Notes under the pieces: generated by a model
Seen by the model: only the letters and a program-made list of their open reading frames with translations
Databases searched by the model: none
What the model was told of the DNA's origin: nothing
Made by a program: the position numbers and the translations under genes
From: Sphingosinicella sp041916975
Lineage (GTDB): Bacteria; Pseudomonadota; Alphaproteobacteria; Sphingomonadales; Sphingomonadaceae
Reading direction: 5' to 3'
NCBI RefSeq assembly: GCF_041916975.1
Contig: NZ_JAYRYK010000001.1
Location: 1,302,001 to 1,366,000 of the forward strand
DNA: 64,000 nucleotides
Shown here: positions 16,480 through 24,338 of the stretch, piece after piece
Layout: each line of letters begins with the position of its first letter
Numbering within the stretch: the stretch's first letter is position 1

Positions 16480-17403
16480 ATGCGCACGAGCCTCGATCAT
16501 CTTCCGCCCGCAAAGCAGCGCGAGCTCGAGCGCGTCGTCGAGATTCTGTTTGAGGAGTTCAATGACACTCTCGCGCTCGCCCAGCACCAGTGGAAGAAGC
16601 AGGGCCGCATCACCAAGGTCATCCTCTACGGCAGCTACGCGCGCGGCGGCTGGGTCGACGAGCCGCACACCGCCAAGGGCTACAAGTCGGACTTCGACCT
16701 CCTCGTCATCGTCAATGACAAGCGGCTCACCGACTATGTGACGTACTGGGCGAAGGCCGAGGAGCGCTTCCACCGCGAGTACGGCATCACCAAGAGCATC
16801 AAGACGCCGGTCAACTTCATCGTGCACACGCTGCAGGAGGTGAACGACGGTCTCGCCCATGGCCGCTACTTCTTCATGGACGTCGCGAAGGATGGCATCG
16901 CGCTCTACCAGAGTGACGACAGCGTGCTGCATACGCCGAAGCCGAAGACGGCAAGCCAAGCGCTAGCCATGGCGAAGGAATACTTCGATGAATGGTTCCC
17001 AAGCGCCGCCGCGCTGAAAGAGGGGACGGACTTCTACATTGGTAAAGGGCGGCTCAAGGAAGCCGCATTTTCCCTGCATCAGGCGACTGAACGTTTGTAC
17101 CACTGCGTGCTTTTGGTCTGCACGTTCTATACTCCGCATGTCCACAATCTGGGCTTTCTGCGGTCGCAGGCAAATCTCATCGACCGGCGCTTGATGTATG
17201 TCTGGCCCGAGGAAAACCGCAAGCAGCGCGCGATGTTCGAGAAGCTGAAGCAGGCTTATGTCAAAGCCCGCTACTCGAAACATTATCGCATCAGCGAGGA
17301 AGAGCTCACGTGGCTCGGCGAGCAGGTCGAGGAGCTCGGCCGTGTCGTCCATGCCGTGTGCAGCGAACGGATTACGGAGTTGGAAGTGGCAGCGAAGGGC
17401 TGA
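16480..17403 (+). CDS. Fused MNT-type nucleotidyltransferase and HEPN domain protein
   Basis: The N-terminal half is a minimal nucleotidyltransferase: GSYARGGW at residues 51-58 and SDFDLLVIV near 70 are the G-S and D-x-D metal-binding motifs. The C-terminal half (from about 165) is helical and HEPN-like, ending with KARYSKHYRISEEEL near residue 263; here Arg and His are separated by three residues rather than the 4-6 of RNase HEPN domains, so catalysis by it is doubtful. TAGGAAGG before the ATG at 16480 sets the start (307 residues). MNT-HEPN pairs act as toxin-antitoxin systems where the MNT domain AMPylates HEPN. The fusion next to a reverse transcriptase suggests a defence role. Confidence 0.82.
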   Translation: MRTSLDHLPPAKQRELERVVEILFEEFNDTLALAQHQWKKQGRITKVILYGSYARGGWVDEPHTAKGYKSDFDLLVIVNDKRLTDYVTYWAKAEERFHREYGITKSIKTPVNFIVHTLQEVNDGLAHGRYFFMDVAKDGIALYQSDDSVLHTPKPKTASQALAMAKEYFDEWFPSAAALKEGTDFYIGKGRLKEAAFSLHQATERLYHCVLLVCTFYTPHVHNLGFLRSQANLIDRRLMYVWPEENRKQRAMFEKLKQAYVKARYSKHYRISEEELTWLGEQVEELGRVVHAVCSERITELEVAAKG

Positions 17404-17714
17404 TTTGGCTGATACCGGCCTGTACGACCTTAAGGCATCGATCGTGACTAAGCGGGCGGTGACAGTGCTGTTCGCCTACGTCGATAGCCGCCAACAGAGC
17501 CGACGTTCGTCGGCTCAGATCGATTTGTCGAAAGCAGTCGTACATTCACAAAAGTCGAATGGAGTTTAGCTGGCGGGCAGCTGACCCAAATTGGGCCGCA
17601 TTTTGGCCGGAGGTCGGCCTTCCCCAAACTACCCAATTGACCTAGCTTGTTGCCGAGCGGCGCGTGCAAATGACCATGTTTCATATCAAGCGTACAAAGA
17701 AGACTGGGGGCGGG
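17404..17714 (+). other. Leader region with hairpins between MNT-HEPN and reverse transcriptase; possible ncRNA
   Basis: This 311-bp gap holds no supported protein gene. It has a perfect 8-bp stem with a GTTC loop at 17497-17516 (GAGCCGAC / GTCGGCTC), an 11-bp near-perfect palindrome CCCAAATTGGG around 17583, and a GGCCGGAGGTCGGCC hairpin near 17605-17619. Several defence reverse transcriptases use a structured RNA encoded next to the gene. Whether this region is transcribed as such an RNA is inference; the hairpins may also be terminators of the MNT-HEPN gene. Confidence 0.4.
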
Positions 17715-19391
17715 ATGACGGCAAAGACGAAATCTGAAAGACTTCGGCGCCTGTTATCCCACGGCTATTTCGCTCCGGAGCTACCGCCCTGCTTTGTCTC
17801 GCACGACCTAGCAAAATATCGAAAGTTTGTGCTGAGCGGTATCGAAGCTTTGCCTCCAGTAAACGGCAAGCCAGCGTTTCACCGCTATCTTTCTGAGCCA
17901 AGCTGGTTCTATTTCCCCCGCTTCGGTAAAAACGACCGCAGGCATGGCGTGCCGAACCCTGTAGCCTATTTGCTCTTGTCGCGAGCCGTTGCCGATAACT
18001 ACATTAAGATGCGGACCGCAGCTAAAAACTCGCGGATTTCTTCGTCGCCGCCAATATTCGACTGGAACGGTCCGCGCGCTCTGGTCCGGCCGAGTATCGA
18101 TTTGCGTGACGACTTTCGCGTCGACCTGTCATCGAGACGCGAGGAATTCGTTAGCGCCGACATTAGAGCCTTTTTTCACTCAATTTATACTCATGCAATT
18201 CCCTGGGCGATTCATGGCAAGGCGTTCGCCAAACTAAATCGCGGCACACAGCATTTTGGCAATCTTATCGACCTATTGTGCCGGAACGCGCAGGACGGGC
18301 AGACTATTGGTCTGCCCGTAGGTCCCGATTGCTCACGCCTGATCGCCGAAGTGATTGCGTCCGCGATTGATGCCGCGCTGCGTGCCAAGGTCGGAATCGG
18401 CCCGCAGGATTCCTCCCGATATATCGATGATTATACGATAAGCAGCGGCGCCAACCATACTGGCAACAACCTTATAGCCGCGCTTCGCCAAGCTGCCGCG
18501 GAATATGAGCTAGAGCTCAACAACGACAAGTCGGCGATCCTGCCAACCTCGACTCGGCACGACAATGGCTGGAAGCAGGAAGCACGTTCCCACATTCCGC
18601 GCGGAATAAGCGGCGACAGCGAGTTCCAACACTTCTTCTATCACGTCGGACGCATGTGCAACGCCCATCCAGATACGAACGTTGAAAAATATGCTTTCCA
18701 GAATGCGCGAGCGGCGTTTGTGCGGGCAACCAGCTGGAGCAAGATCCAGAGCCACTTGATCGCGGCGTACCGACGAAACGCCAGCCTTGTCGCGTTTCTT
18801 GTCGAAATCACCCTCCTGCGCCAAGTCGAGCGCAACGACGTTGAATTGCCAAAGTTAGCTGAATTCCTCGAACATCGGCTGCCCGTACTCGCCCGTGAGA
18901 ACCGGACCGGCGAGATCATCTGGTTTTTGTTTCTTGTTGCCCGCTTGAACATATCGATTTCAGCTAAGAGTGTTGAGCCCCTTACCGAAATTGATAACCC
19001 AATGGGGGCCCTCCTCACCGCATGGTGTGTCGATCGCCAGCTCGTCAGGGGTGCGATCAATTTCGCTAAATGGAATGCCGCGCTTTCCGGTGATGGTCTT
19101 CGGAGTGGCATGTGGCTATATGCGTATGAGAGCGTCGGCCTTGGGATCAATCCCGTACCGTCTACAGCTTTCGTTGAGGCGGATCCCTATTTTGCGTTTC
19201 TGCACGCTAAGAAGGTCCGCTTTCTCTCGATTGCTACTGGGTTCACGTCGATTAACACCACGCTCCGCTCGCTGCGCGCTGACAATGTCCGGCTCCAGCG
19301 CGTCCGTGACGATTTCCTTGACGATTTCATGTTCGAATTGGACGATCTCGACGATGACACTGATTATGACGTCGAAGACGAAGCATACTAG
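17715..19391 (+). CDS. Abi/UG-type (defence-associated) reverse transcriptase
   Basis: This is an RNA-directed DNA polymerase of about 558 residues. Visible RT motifs: SADIRAFFHSIYTHAIPW with the first catalytic Asp at about residue 149, QTIGLPVGPDCSRLIAEVIAS (template-grip region), and YIDD at 236-239 with the other two catalytic Asp. The C-terminal 300 residues are helical with no maturase or endonuclease domain, which excludes group II introns and resembles Abi/UG defence RTs with alpha-helical C-terminal repeats. The tail is acidic. The chosen ATG at 17715 follows GGGGGCGGG; a GTG at 17664 would add 17 residues. Base composition is lower in GC than its neighbours, a sign of transfer. The exact UG group cannot be assigned by eye. 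Confidence 0.85.
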   Translation: MTAKTKSERLRRLLSHGYFAPELPPCFVSHDLAKYRKFVLSGIEALPPVNGKPAFHRYLSEPSWFYFPRFGKNDRRHGVPNPVAYLLLSRAVADNYIKMRTAAKNSRISSSPPIFDWNGPRALVRPSIDLRDDFRVDLSSRREEFVSADIRAFFHSIYTHAIPWAIHGKAFAKLNRGTQHFGNLIDLLCRNAQDGQTIGLPVGPDCSRLIAEVIASAIDAALRAKVGIGPQDSSRYIDDYTISSGANHTGNNLIAALRQAAAEYELELNNDKSAILPTSTRHDNGWKQEARSHIPRGISGDSEFQHFFYHVGRMCNAHPDTNVEKYAFQNARAAFVRATSWSKIQSHLIAAYRRNASLVAFLVEITLLRQVERNDVELPKLAEFLEHRLPVLARENRTGEIIWFLFLVARLNISISAKSVEPLTEIDNPMGALLTAWCVDRQLVRGAINFAKWNAALSGDGLRSGMWLYAYESVGLGINPVPSTAFVEADPYFAFLHAKKVRFLSIATGFTSINTTLRSLRADNVRLQRVRDDFLDDFMFELDDLDDDTDYDVEDEAY

Positions 19392-19543
19392 GCCGTAGAC
19401 TTATAGGCGATGCTTTTCCAGGGCCCGCAGTCGACTCCTCACGCATCGCTGCGACATCGAACCCGCTAAACCGCCGACAAAGGACTTTCCCGCTGATGGA
19501 AGCGCCGATTGGATCATCACGCGGGTGACCTTAGAAACCGCCG

Positions 19544-19585
19544 ACTTTCCGGACATCTTCTGATCAAGCGTCGGTGTCCGAAAGT
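19544..19585. repeat. Inverted repeat between convergent reverse transcriptase and nrsF genes
   Basis: ACTTTCCGGACA (19544-19555) can pair with TGTCCGAAAGT (19575-19585) with one bulged C. It sits in the 240-bp gap between two convergent genes and may act as a bidirectional terminator, though no clear T-run follows. Confidence 0.4.
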
Positions 19586-19631
19586 TGCCGTTCGTAGGGA
19601 TTGGACCTGCTCCGACTCTCGTAGAAAACCG

Positions 19632-20282
19632 TCACCACCGCACGAGCCGGGGGACCAACAGCCTGCCGAGCAGCGCGCTGATGAGGACGGGTGCGGTGTG
19701 CCACAGCCCGACGTGATAGATCGTGTCCGACGAGCAGTGAAACGCAAACGCAAAGATTCCGATGCATCCCGACGCGATACCGACGAGCAGCCCCGCGCGT
19801 TCGGGTGAGGTCGGCGCACCCCGCCGCAACCAGAACACCAGTACCGCAGCGGTGAGCAGGCCGAGGCCGACCCCGGCGAAGAGACAATCCATCTCGTGCA
19901 CGGACATGAGCGTACCGGGAGGCGCCTCGGTGCCGGACATGAGTATGATGATCGCCGACAACGGCAGCAAACACGCCGCCGCAGCCACCCATCGCCATCC
20001 GAAGTGCCGGCTCCCGACTTGCGGATTCCCCATTGCGATAACGGTTGCCGCGCAGGCGACACCCAGAATCAGGAACAGGCCGTTGGCGATCAGGAACAGC
20101 GTGTCGAAGCGCCCTGCGGAGATGTCGCTCCGGAACCCGAAAACGAACGCGACGATGGCAAGCGTGGCAATTGCTGCAGTCGCGGCAAGCAACAGTCCGT
20201 AGCGCCGGCGCAGGACACGCGCCGGTCGCAGGTCGTCCACGAGCGAAGCGATGAGCGTGTCGGTATCGGGATCCATCGTCAT
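19632..20282 (-). CDS. nrsF: NrsF-family (DUF1109) anti-sigma factor
   Basis: This integral membrane protein of 216 residues has six hydrophobic helices, a short cytoplasmic N-terminus (MDPDTDTLIASLVDDLRPARVLRRRYGLL) and the family segments around MDCLFAGVGLG and FAFHCSSDTIYHVGLWHTAPVL. NrsF proteins hold SigF-type ECF factors inactive at the inner membrane until a metal or oxidative signal releases them. Conserved cysteines in MDCLF and FHCSSD may sense the signal. It overlaps sigF by four bases, the usual sigma/anti-sigma coupling. Confidence 0.9.
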   Translation of the reverse strand: MTMDPDTDTLIASLVDDLRPARVLRRRYGLLLAATAAIATLAIVAFVFGFRSDISAGRFDTLFLIANGLFLILGVACAATVIAMGNPQVGSRHFGWRWVAAAACLLPLSAIIILMSGTEAPPGTLMSVHEMDCLFAGVGLGLLTAAVLVFWLRRGAPTSPERAGLLVGIASGCIGIFAFAFHCSSDTIYHVGLWHTAPVLISALLGRLLVPRLVRW

Positions 20283-20806
20283 TCTGCTTCCTCGATCAGG
20301 GCGCTGAGTTTCCTGAGCCCCCTGTGTACATTGACCTTGACCAGTGCCTCACTCTGGCCCGACCGCGAGGCCGCTTCGGCCACGGACAGCCCCTCGATCC
20401 TCACCAGCTCTATCGCCTGCGCCTGGGAGGGGGACAGACACGCCAGCAGCCCGTCGAGGCTGAGCCGCGCCGCGACGCTCTCCTGACCGCCGGTGACGGA
20501 CACTTCCTCGTCTAGCCCCACTTCGTCCACGCGGTAGACCTTTCGAAGATGATCCACCCAGCGATAACGAGCAATCGCCGCAAGCCAGGGCAGGAACGGG
20601 CGCGACGGATCGTAACTCGCGAGCTTGCCGTGCAGCGACAGCAAGGTTTCCTGCACGAGATCGTCCAGATGGCACGGTGCGATCCGGCGGGCGAAATAGC
20701 GACCAAGCCAGGACGAGCAGGCCTTCAGAAGCGCGGCATAGGCCGGGCGGTCACCCCGCTGCGCCAGCGCCATCAGGCGCGACAGGCTGGCATCGTCCGC
20801 CTTCAC
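20279..20806 (-). CDS. sigF: ECF sigma factor, SigF type
   Basis: This is a 175-residue extracytoplasmic-function sigma factor. Region 2 (residues about 10-80) includes HLDDLVQETLLSLHGKLASYDPSRPFLPWLAAIARYRWVDHLRK. Region 4 (about 110-170) includes LSPSQAQAIELVRIEGLSVAEAASRSGQSEALVKVNVHRGLRKL. A longer frame to 20908 exists, but the GTG at 20806 overlaps the doxX stop (GTGA) and matches the length of Caulobacter SigF. With NrsF it forms the switch for the bufferin genes. It lies inside the operon driven by a SigF-type promoter, so positive autoregulation is expected. Confidence 0.9.
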   Translation of the reverse strand: MKADDASLSRLMALAQRGDRPAYAALLKACSSWLGRYFARRIAPCHLDDLVQETLLSLHGKLASYDPSRPFLPWLAAIARYRWVDHLRKVYRVDEVGLDEEVSVTGGQESVAARLSLDGLLACLSPSQAQAIELVRIEGLSVAEAASRSGQSEALVKVNVHRGLRKLSALIEEAE

Positions 20807-21261
20807 CGCGCGGGTCGGCTGAAAAGCGTGTCGAGCGACAGCATGCCGCCCCCCCTCGCGATGAGGACGAGCGCCAGCGCGGCCCACAGGGAATGCACCG
20901 GCCACCACGCTTCAGGGTAGACGAACAGCTGAATCACTATCGTCATGCCGAGCAGCCCGAGCGCGGACAGGCGGACGCCGAAGCCGATGACGAGCAGCAC
21001 CGGAAAAATATGCTCGGCCATCGCCGCGGCGACAGCCGCGAACACGGGTGGCAGCGGGACGCGCGTATATTCCTCACGAAACAGATAATAGGTCGCATCG
21101 CTGATCGAAAGCCAGCTGCCGTCTTCGATTTTCGCACGTCCCGATCGCCAGAAAACCCCGGCGAGCGCGAAACGCGTGAGTAGAAGCGCTGCGGCCTCCA
21201 CCGCGCGGCTGGAAAGCAAAGCCGTGATCCGCTGCCAGCCCGTCTGAAGCGCGACCATCAC
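20803..21261 (-). CDS. DoxX-family membrane protein
   Basis: This 152-residue inner-membrane protein has four helices. The segment LLLTRFALAGVFWRSGRAKI near residue 25 and EHIFPVLLVIGFGVRLSALGLLGMTIVIQLFVYPEAWW near 85 are DoxX signatures. DoxX proteins regularly accompany bufferin operons; their exact role, perhaps redox partnering or bufferin maturation, is unsettled. It lies one base after bufA1 and overlaps sigF, so one operon bufA1-doxX-sigF-nrsF is clear. Confidence 0.9.
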   Translation of the reverse strand: MMVALQTGWQRITALLSSRAVEAAALLLTRFALAGVFWRSGRAKIEDGSWLSISDATYYLFREEYTRVPLPPVFAAVAAAMAEHIFPVLLVIGFGVRLSALGLLGMTIVIQLFVYPEAWWPVHSLWAALALVLIARGGGMLSLDTLFSRPAR

Positions 21262-21262
21262 T

Positions 21263-21550
21263 CTATGCCTGCGGCGTCAGCGAACCGCTGCCCTTCGGCG
21301 TCTTGATCTTCAGGCAGGTTCCCGCCTTCACCAGCTTCCACGCATTGCCCTGGTAATCGGTGGTCGATGTGCCCGCGCAGCTGGTGCCGGCTCCGGCGGC
21401 GCAGTCGTTCTGGCCTGCCTTCGCGACGCCGTAGCATTTTTCCATCTCGGGCTTTTTGGTTTCCGCCTGCGCGCCGTTCGCCAAGCCGGCGGTCACCGCC
21501 GCCGCGAGCAATGTCGTGAACAGGGGCGTCAAGGGTTCGCGGGTCATCAT
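21263..21550 (-). CDS. bufA1: BufA1-type bufferin precursor (DUF2282)
   Basis: This secreted cysteine-rich peptide of about 95 residues has a signal peptide ending in ANGAQA and a mature part with four Cys: EKCYGVAKAGQNDCAAGAGTSCAGTS then AGTCLK. In this family, MNIO enzymes modify the core Cys to oxazolone/thioamide-type groups, and the product sequesters copper in the periplasm. GGGAG before ATGATG fixes the start near 21550 (21547 also possible). It is the first gene of the leftward operon and starts 55 bases from the SigF-type promoter. Confidence 0.88.
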   Translation of the reverse strand: MMTREPLTPLFTTLLAAAVTAGLANGAQAETKKPEMEKCYGVAKAGQNDCAAGAGTSCAGTSTTDYQGNAWKLVKAGTCLKIKTPKGSGSLTPQA

Positions 21551-21604
21551 CTCATCTCCCATTGGATTGAAAGGCGGCCGGTCATGCAGTGGCCTGACTC
21601 GAAG

Positions 21605-21630
21605 TTCGGGCAGGGAGCGCCGCGCGTTAC
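21605..21630 (-). promoter_or_regulatory. SigF-type promoter for bufA1-doxX-sigF-nrsF
   Basis: On the minus strand GTAACG (21630-21625), 16-base spacer, CGAA (21608-21605). This matches the Caulobacter SigF consensus GTAACC-N16-CGAA with one mismatch. It lies 55 bases upstream of bufA1. Confidence 0.72.
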
Positions 21631-21663
21631 AGGCGCGGAAAAATAAAATTCGAAGGCACCACT

Positions 21664-21689
21664 GTAACCTTCCAGCGTACGCGCGCGAA
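21664..21689 (+). promoter_or_regulatory. SigF-type promoter for bufA2-bufB-bufC
   Basis: GTAACC (21664-21669), 16-base spacer, CGAA (21686-21689), an exact match to the known SigF consensus. It is 33 bases from the divergent copy and 45 bases upstream of the bufA2 start. Confidence 0.82.
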
Positions 21690-21733
21690 TGAACGATAGC
21701 CAATCCGGCGCACTTCATTGGGAGATTTGTCTG

Positions 21734-22018
21734 ATGTCCACCGCACTGAAAGGAGCCGGTTTCGCCTCGGCTGCCGCCCTGTTCGCACTTTCGACGCTAG
21801 CCTCCGCCGCGCCAGCGCCCGCCGGCAGCAGCGGCGCAGCCATCTCCGGCGCGGACACGGTGCATTGCTACGGCGTCAACAGCTGCAAGGGCAGCGCCGA
21901 CTGCAAGACCACCCAGCACGAATGCAAGGGACACAACAGCTGCAAGGGTCACGGCTTCAAGGCGATGAAGGCCGACCAGTGCCTGAGCAAGGGCGGCACG
22001 ATCGGCGATATCGGCTGA
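21734..22018 (+). CDS. bufA2: BufA2-type bufferin precursor
   Basis: This is a 94-residue secreted peptide with signal sequence (ALFALSTLASAAPAPA) and a mature part with six Cys: VHCYGVNSCKG, DCKTTQHECKG, HNSCKGHGFKAM and ADQCLSKGG. The repeated C-K-G units are typical of BufA2. It is expected to be modified by the downstream MNIO enzyme and to bind copper. GGAG lies nine bases before the ATG at 21734; an earlier in-frame ATG at 21689 overlaps the promoter and is rejected. Both bufferin types thus flank one promoter region. Confidence 0.85.
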   Translation: MSTALKGAGFASAAALFALSTLASAAPAPAGSSGAAISGADTVHCYGVNSCKGSADCKTTQHECKGHNSCKGHGFKAMKADQCLSKGGTIGDIG

Positions 22019-22085
22019 TTCTCCCCTGGCGATCCGGTCTCCCCCCGACCGGATCGCCCCTCCTTCCTCCTTTCAGGACGCCCTC

Positions 22086-22919
22086 GTGACGGAAATCCAG
22101 CCCTTCACCGGCTTCGGCCTTGGCCTGCGCAGGGATCACTACGCCGACTATCTGGCCGGGACCGTTCCGGTCGATTTCGTCGAGATCATCTCGGAGAACT
22201 TTATGGTGGACGGCGGCCGCCCGCTGTTCACGCTCGATGCCGTTCGCGAGCGGTATCCGGTGGTGATGCACGGCGTATCAATGTCGATCGGATCGGCGGC
22301 GGGTCTTGATCCCGAATATCTTGCACGCCTCAAGCGGCTGGCTGATCGCGTGAACCCGCTATGGGTGTCCGACCATCTCTGCTGGACCGGCGTGGCCGGC
22401 CACAACACGCACGACCTGCTGCCGTTGCCCTACAGCGAAGAGGCGCTGGAAACTGTGTGCAGGAATATCCTGCACGCCCAGGAGACTTTGGGACGAACAC
22501 TGTTGTTCGAAAACCCCTCCAGCTATCTCGCCTTCGACGCCGACATGACCGAGGCGCAGTTTCTGGCCGCGATGTGCGAACGGACCGGCTGCGCCCTTCT
22601 GCTCGACGTCAACAACGTCTATGTCAGCAGCGTCAATCACGGGTTCGATCCCGCCGCGTATCTTGACGCGCTTCCCGCCTCGCGGGTGCGGCAGATTCAT
22701 CTGGCGGGCCACAGTCGGGGTCAGGACATGCTGATCGACACGCACGATGCGCCGGTCTGTGCGGATGTCTGGGCGCTCTATCAACTCGCCTGCGCGCGTT
22801 TCACCGCGGTTGCCGCCATGATCGAGCGCGACGACGCGATTCCGCCGATCAATGTGCTGCTGAGCGAACTCGACATCGCACGACGGCTTTCGGGACACGG
22901 AGCACGGTACGCCGCATGA
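22086..22919 (+). CDS. bufB: MNIO-family (DUF692) peptide-modifying iron oxidase BufB
   Basis: BufB is a multinuclear non-heme iron oxidase (TIM barrel) that converts bufferin cysteines to modified groups. The 277-residue protein starts GFGLGLRRDHYADYL and has the metal-site segments VDFVEIISENFM, VVMHGVSMSIGSAAGLD, WVSDHLCWTG, LLFENPSSYLAF, LLLDVNNVYVSS and IHLAGHS, all standard DUF692 positions. The start is GTG at 22086. It overlaps bufC by four bases. Confidence 0.95.
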   Translation: MTEIQPFTGFGLGLRRDHYADYLAGTVPVDFVEIISENFMVDGGRPLFTLDAVRERYPVVMHGVSMSIGSAAGLDPEYLARLKRLADRVNPLWVSDHLCWTGVAGHNTHDLLPLPYSEEALETVCRNILHAQETLGRTLLFENPSSYLAFDADMTEAQFLAAMCERTGCALLLDVNNVYVSSVNHGFDPAAYLDALPASRVRQIHLAGHSRGQDMLIDTHDAPVCADVWALYQLACARFTAVAAMIERDDAIPPINVLLSELDIARRLSGHGARYAA

Positions 22920-23689
22920 CCCTTGTCGATCTCCAGCGTCGGTTCCACGCCGCCGTGACGAGCCCCGGTGAGACGGCGTTCGAAGATTGGGTTCCGGTCC
23001 TGCGCCCGGGCCTTGCTGTCTACCGGAATGCCTATCGGGCTCGGCTGATCGAATGTCTGCGTTCCACATTCGAGAAGACATGGACATGGATCGGCGACGA
23101 GAGTTTCGATGCCGCAGCCGCGCATCACCTCATTGTAAAGCCGCCGCAAAGCTGGACGCTCGACGATGCGGGCGCCGGCTTCGATGAAACGCTGGCTCAG
23201 CTCTTTCCAAACGACCCGGAGGTCGCGGAACTGGCCTGGCTCGAATGGCAAATGCAGCAGGCCTTCATTGCCGCCGACGACCCGGCGCTCGATGCCGCCG
23301 GCTTCGCCGCGCTCTCGAAAGACTTTACTGAAGAGGCGTGGGCTTCGCTCCGCCTTTCATTCGTGACCGGAATGCGCTCAAGGCGGATACAGGCCGATTG
23401 CGAGGCGATCTGGACCGCTATCGCGACTGACGGAGACATACCGGCGGCAATCCTGCTCGCCGAGCCGCGAACGTTTGTCGTGTGGCGCCAGGGTCTGAGC
23501 CCGCGATTCCGAATGCTGGGCACCGAAGAGACGGCCGGTCTCGAGGTGCTGCAACAGGGCGGTAGTTTCGGAGATATGTGCGAGACGATGGTCAAGCGCC
23601 TCGGCGCGCCCGGCATCGAAGAAGCCGGACGCGCACTCGGCGCCTGGATCGCGGAGGATATGATCCGTCAGGTTATGGTCGCTGCATAG
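22916..23689 (+). CDS. bufC: BufC/HvfC-family (DUF2063) partner protein
   Basis: BufC is the substrate-recognition partner of MNIO enzymes, joined to them in all studied operons. The 257-residue protein has the DUF2063 N-terminus (LVDLQRRFHAAVTSPG), then LAVYRNAYRARLIECLRSTFEKTWTWIGDESFDAAAAHHL, the typical helical segment, and a C-terminal winged-helix-like part. The family is labelled putative DNA-binding in databases, but the known role is peptide binding. It ends the rightward operon. Confidence 0.9.
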   Translation: MTLVDLQRRFHAAVTSPGETAFEDWVPVLRPGLAVYRNAYRARLIECLRSTFEKTWTWIGDESFDAAAAHHLIVKPPQSWTLDDAGAGFDETLAQLFPNDPEVAELAWLEWQMQQAFIAADDPALDAAGFAALSKDFTEEAWASLRLSFVTGMRSRRIQADCEAIWTAIATDGDIPAAILLAEPRTFVVWRQGLSPRFRMLGTEETAGLEVLQQGGSFGDMCETMVKRLGAPGIEEAGRALGAWIAEDMIRQVMVAA

Positions 23690-24338
23690 CGAAATCGTTG
23701 ATATGGCTGCGAGACACTGATCTCCTAGCGATACGATCATAACATGCATCTTCGGTCAGCAAGCTCAAGTAGAGGAGCCGGACCACAATACCCGACCTTG
23801 GTACTGCGACGTCCAATTCTGCGCGCTAACCAAACAGGGGGAAATCTTGCCGAACAAGCCCGATCGCAATGACAACCCTCAGGTCACAATCACTGTCCGA
23901 TTATTTGAGCGAGAATATCATAGAACATTTCGGTCCGCCTCACCGGCCTGATAGCAATTGGCATGGCTGAATGGCGCTCCCCGAAACCTGTCGAGGTTGC
24001 ACCCTCGCCGAAAGATACTCTAGATTCTCAAACGTGGGTGGATGCACCTTATCAGACAAGTCACGGCTTTCTCTAGCGATCGCCGGCTTTCTCTATCAGT
24101 TTATTCACAATATTGACCGTGTTCTGACAGCTTACCGCACATCCACACTGTCGCACGGTGTGCTTGCACTCGTTCTGGAGCTGCCCGGTGCCGACACAAT
24201 CTACCGCGGCATGACGACGGAGTTCGTACCGTGCAAAGCAAGACGAGGACGCGCTTGGTCGCCGTTCCAGATCCCCCTCGAGATCCTACCCCCGCTCGTG
24301 AAGGCCGTGCTTGGCTGCGACACGCTGGAATTGCATTA
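23690..24338. other. 650-bp stretch without a confident gene
   Basis: The region between bufC and the end of the GGDEF-EAL gene is lower in GC and has one plus-strand frame at 23971-24396 (141 codons) that overlaps the end of the opposite gene. Its product has no family signature and an odd composition, so I do not call it. The stretch may be the remains of an older insertion. No att-like repeat or terminator was recognised. Confidence 0.45.
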
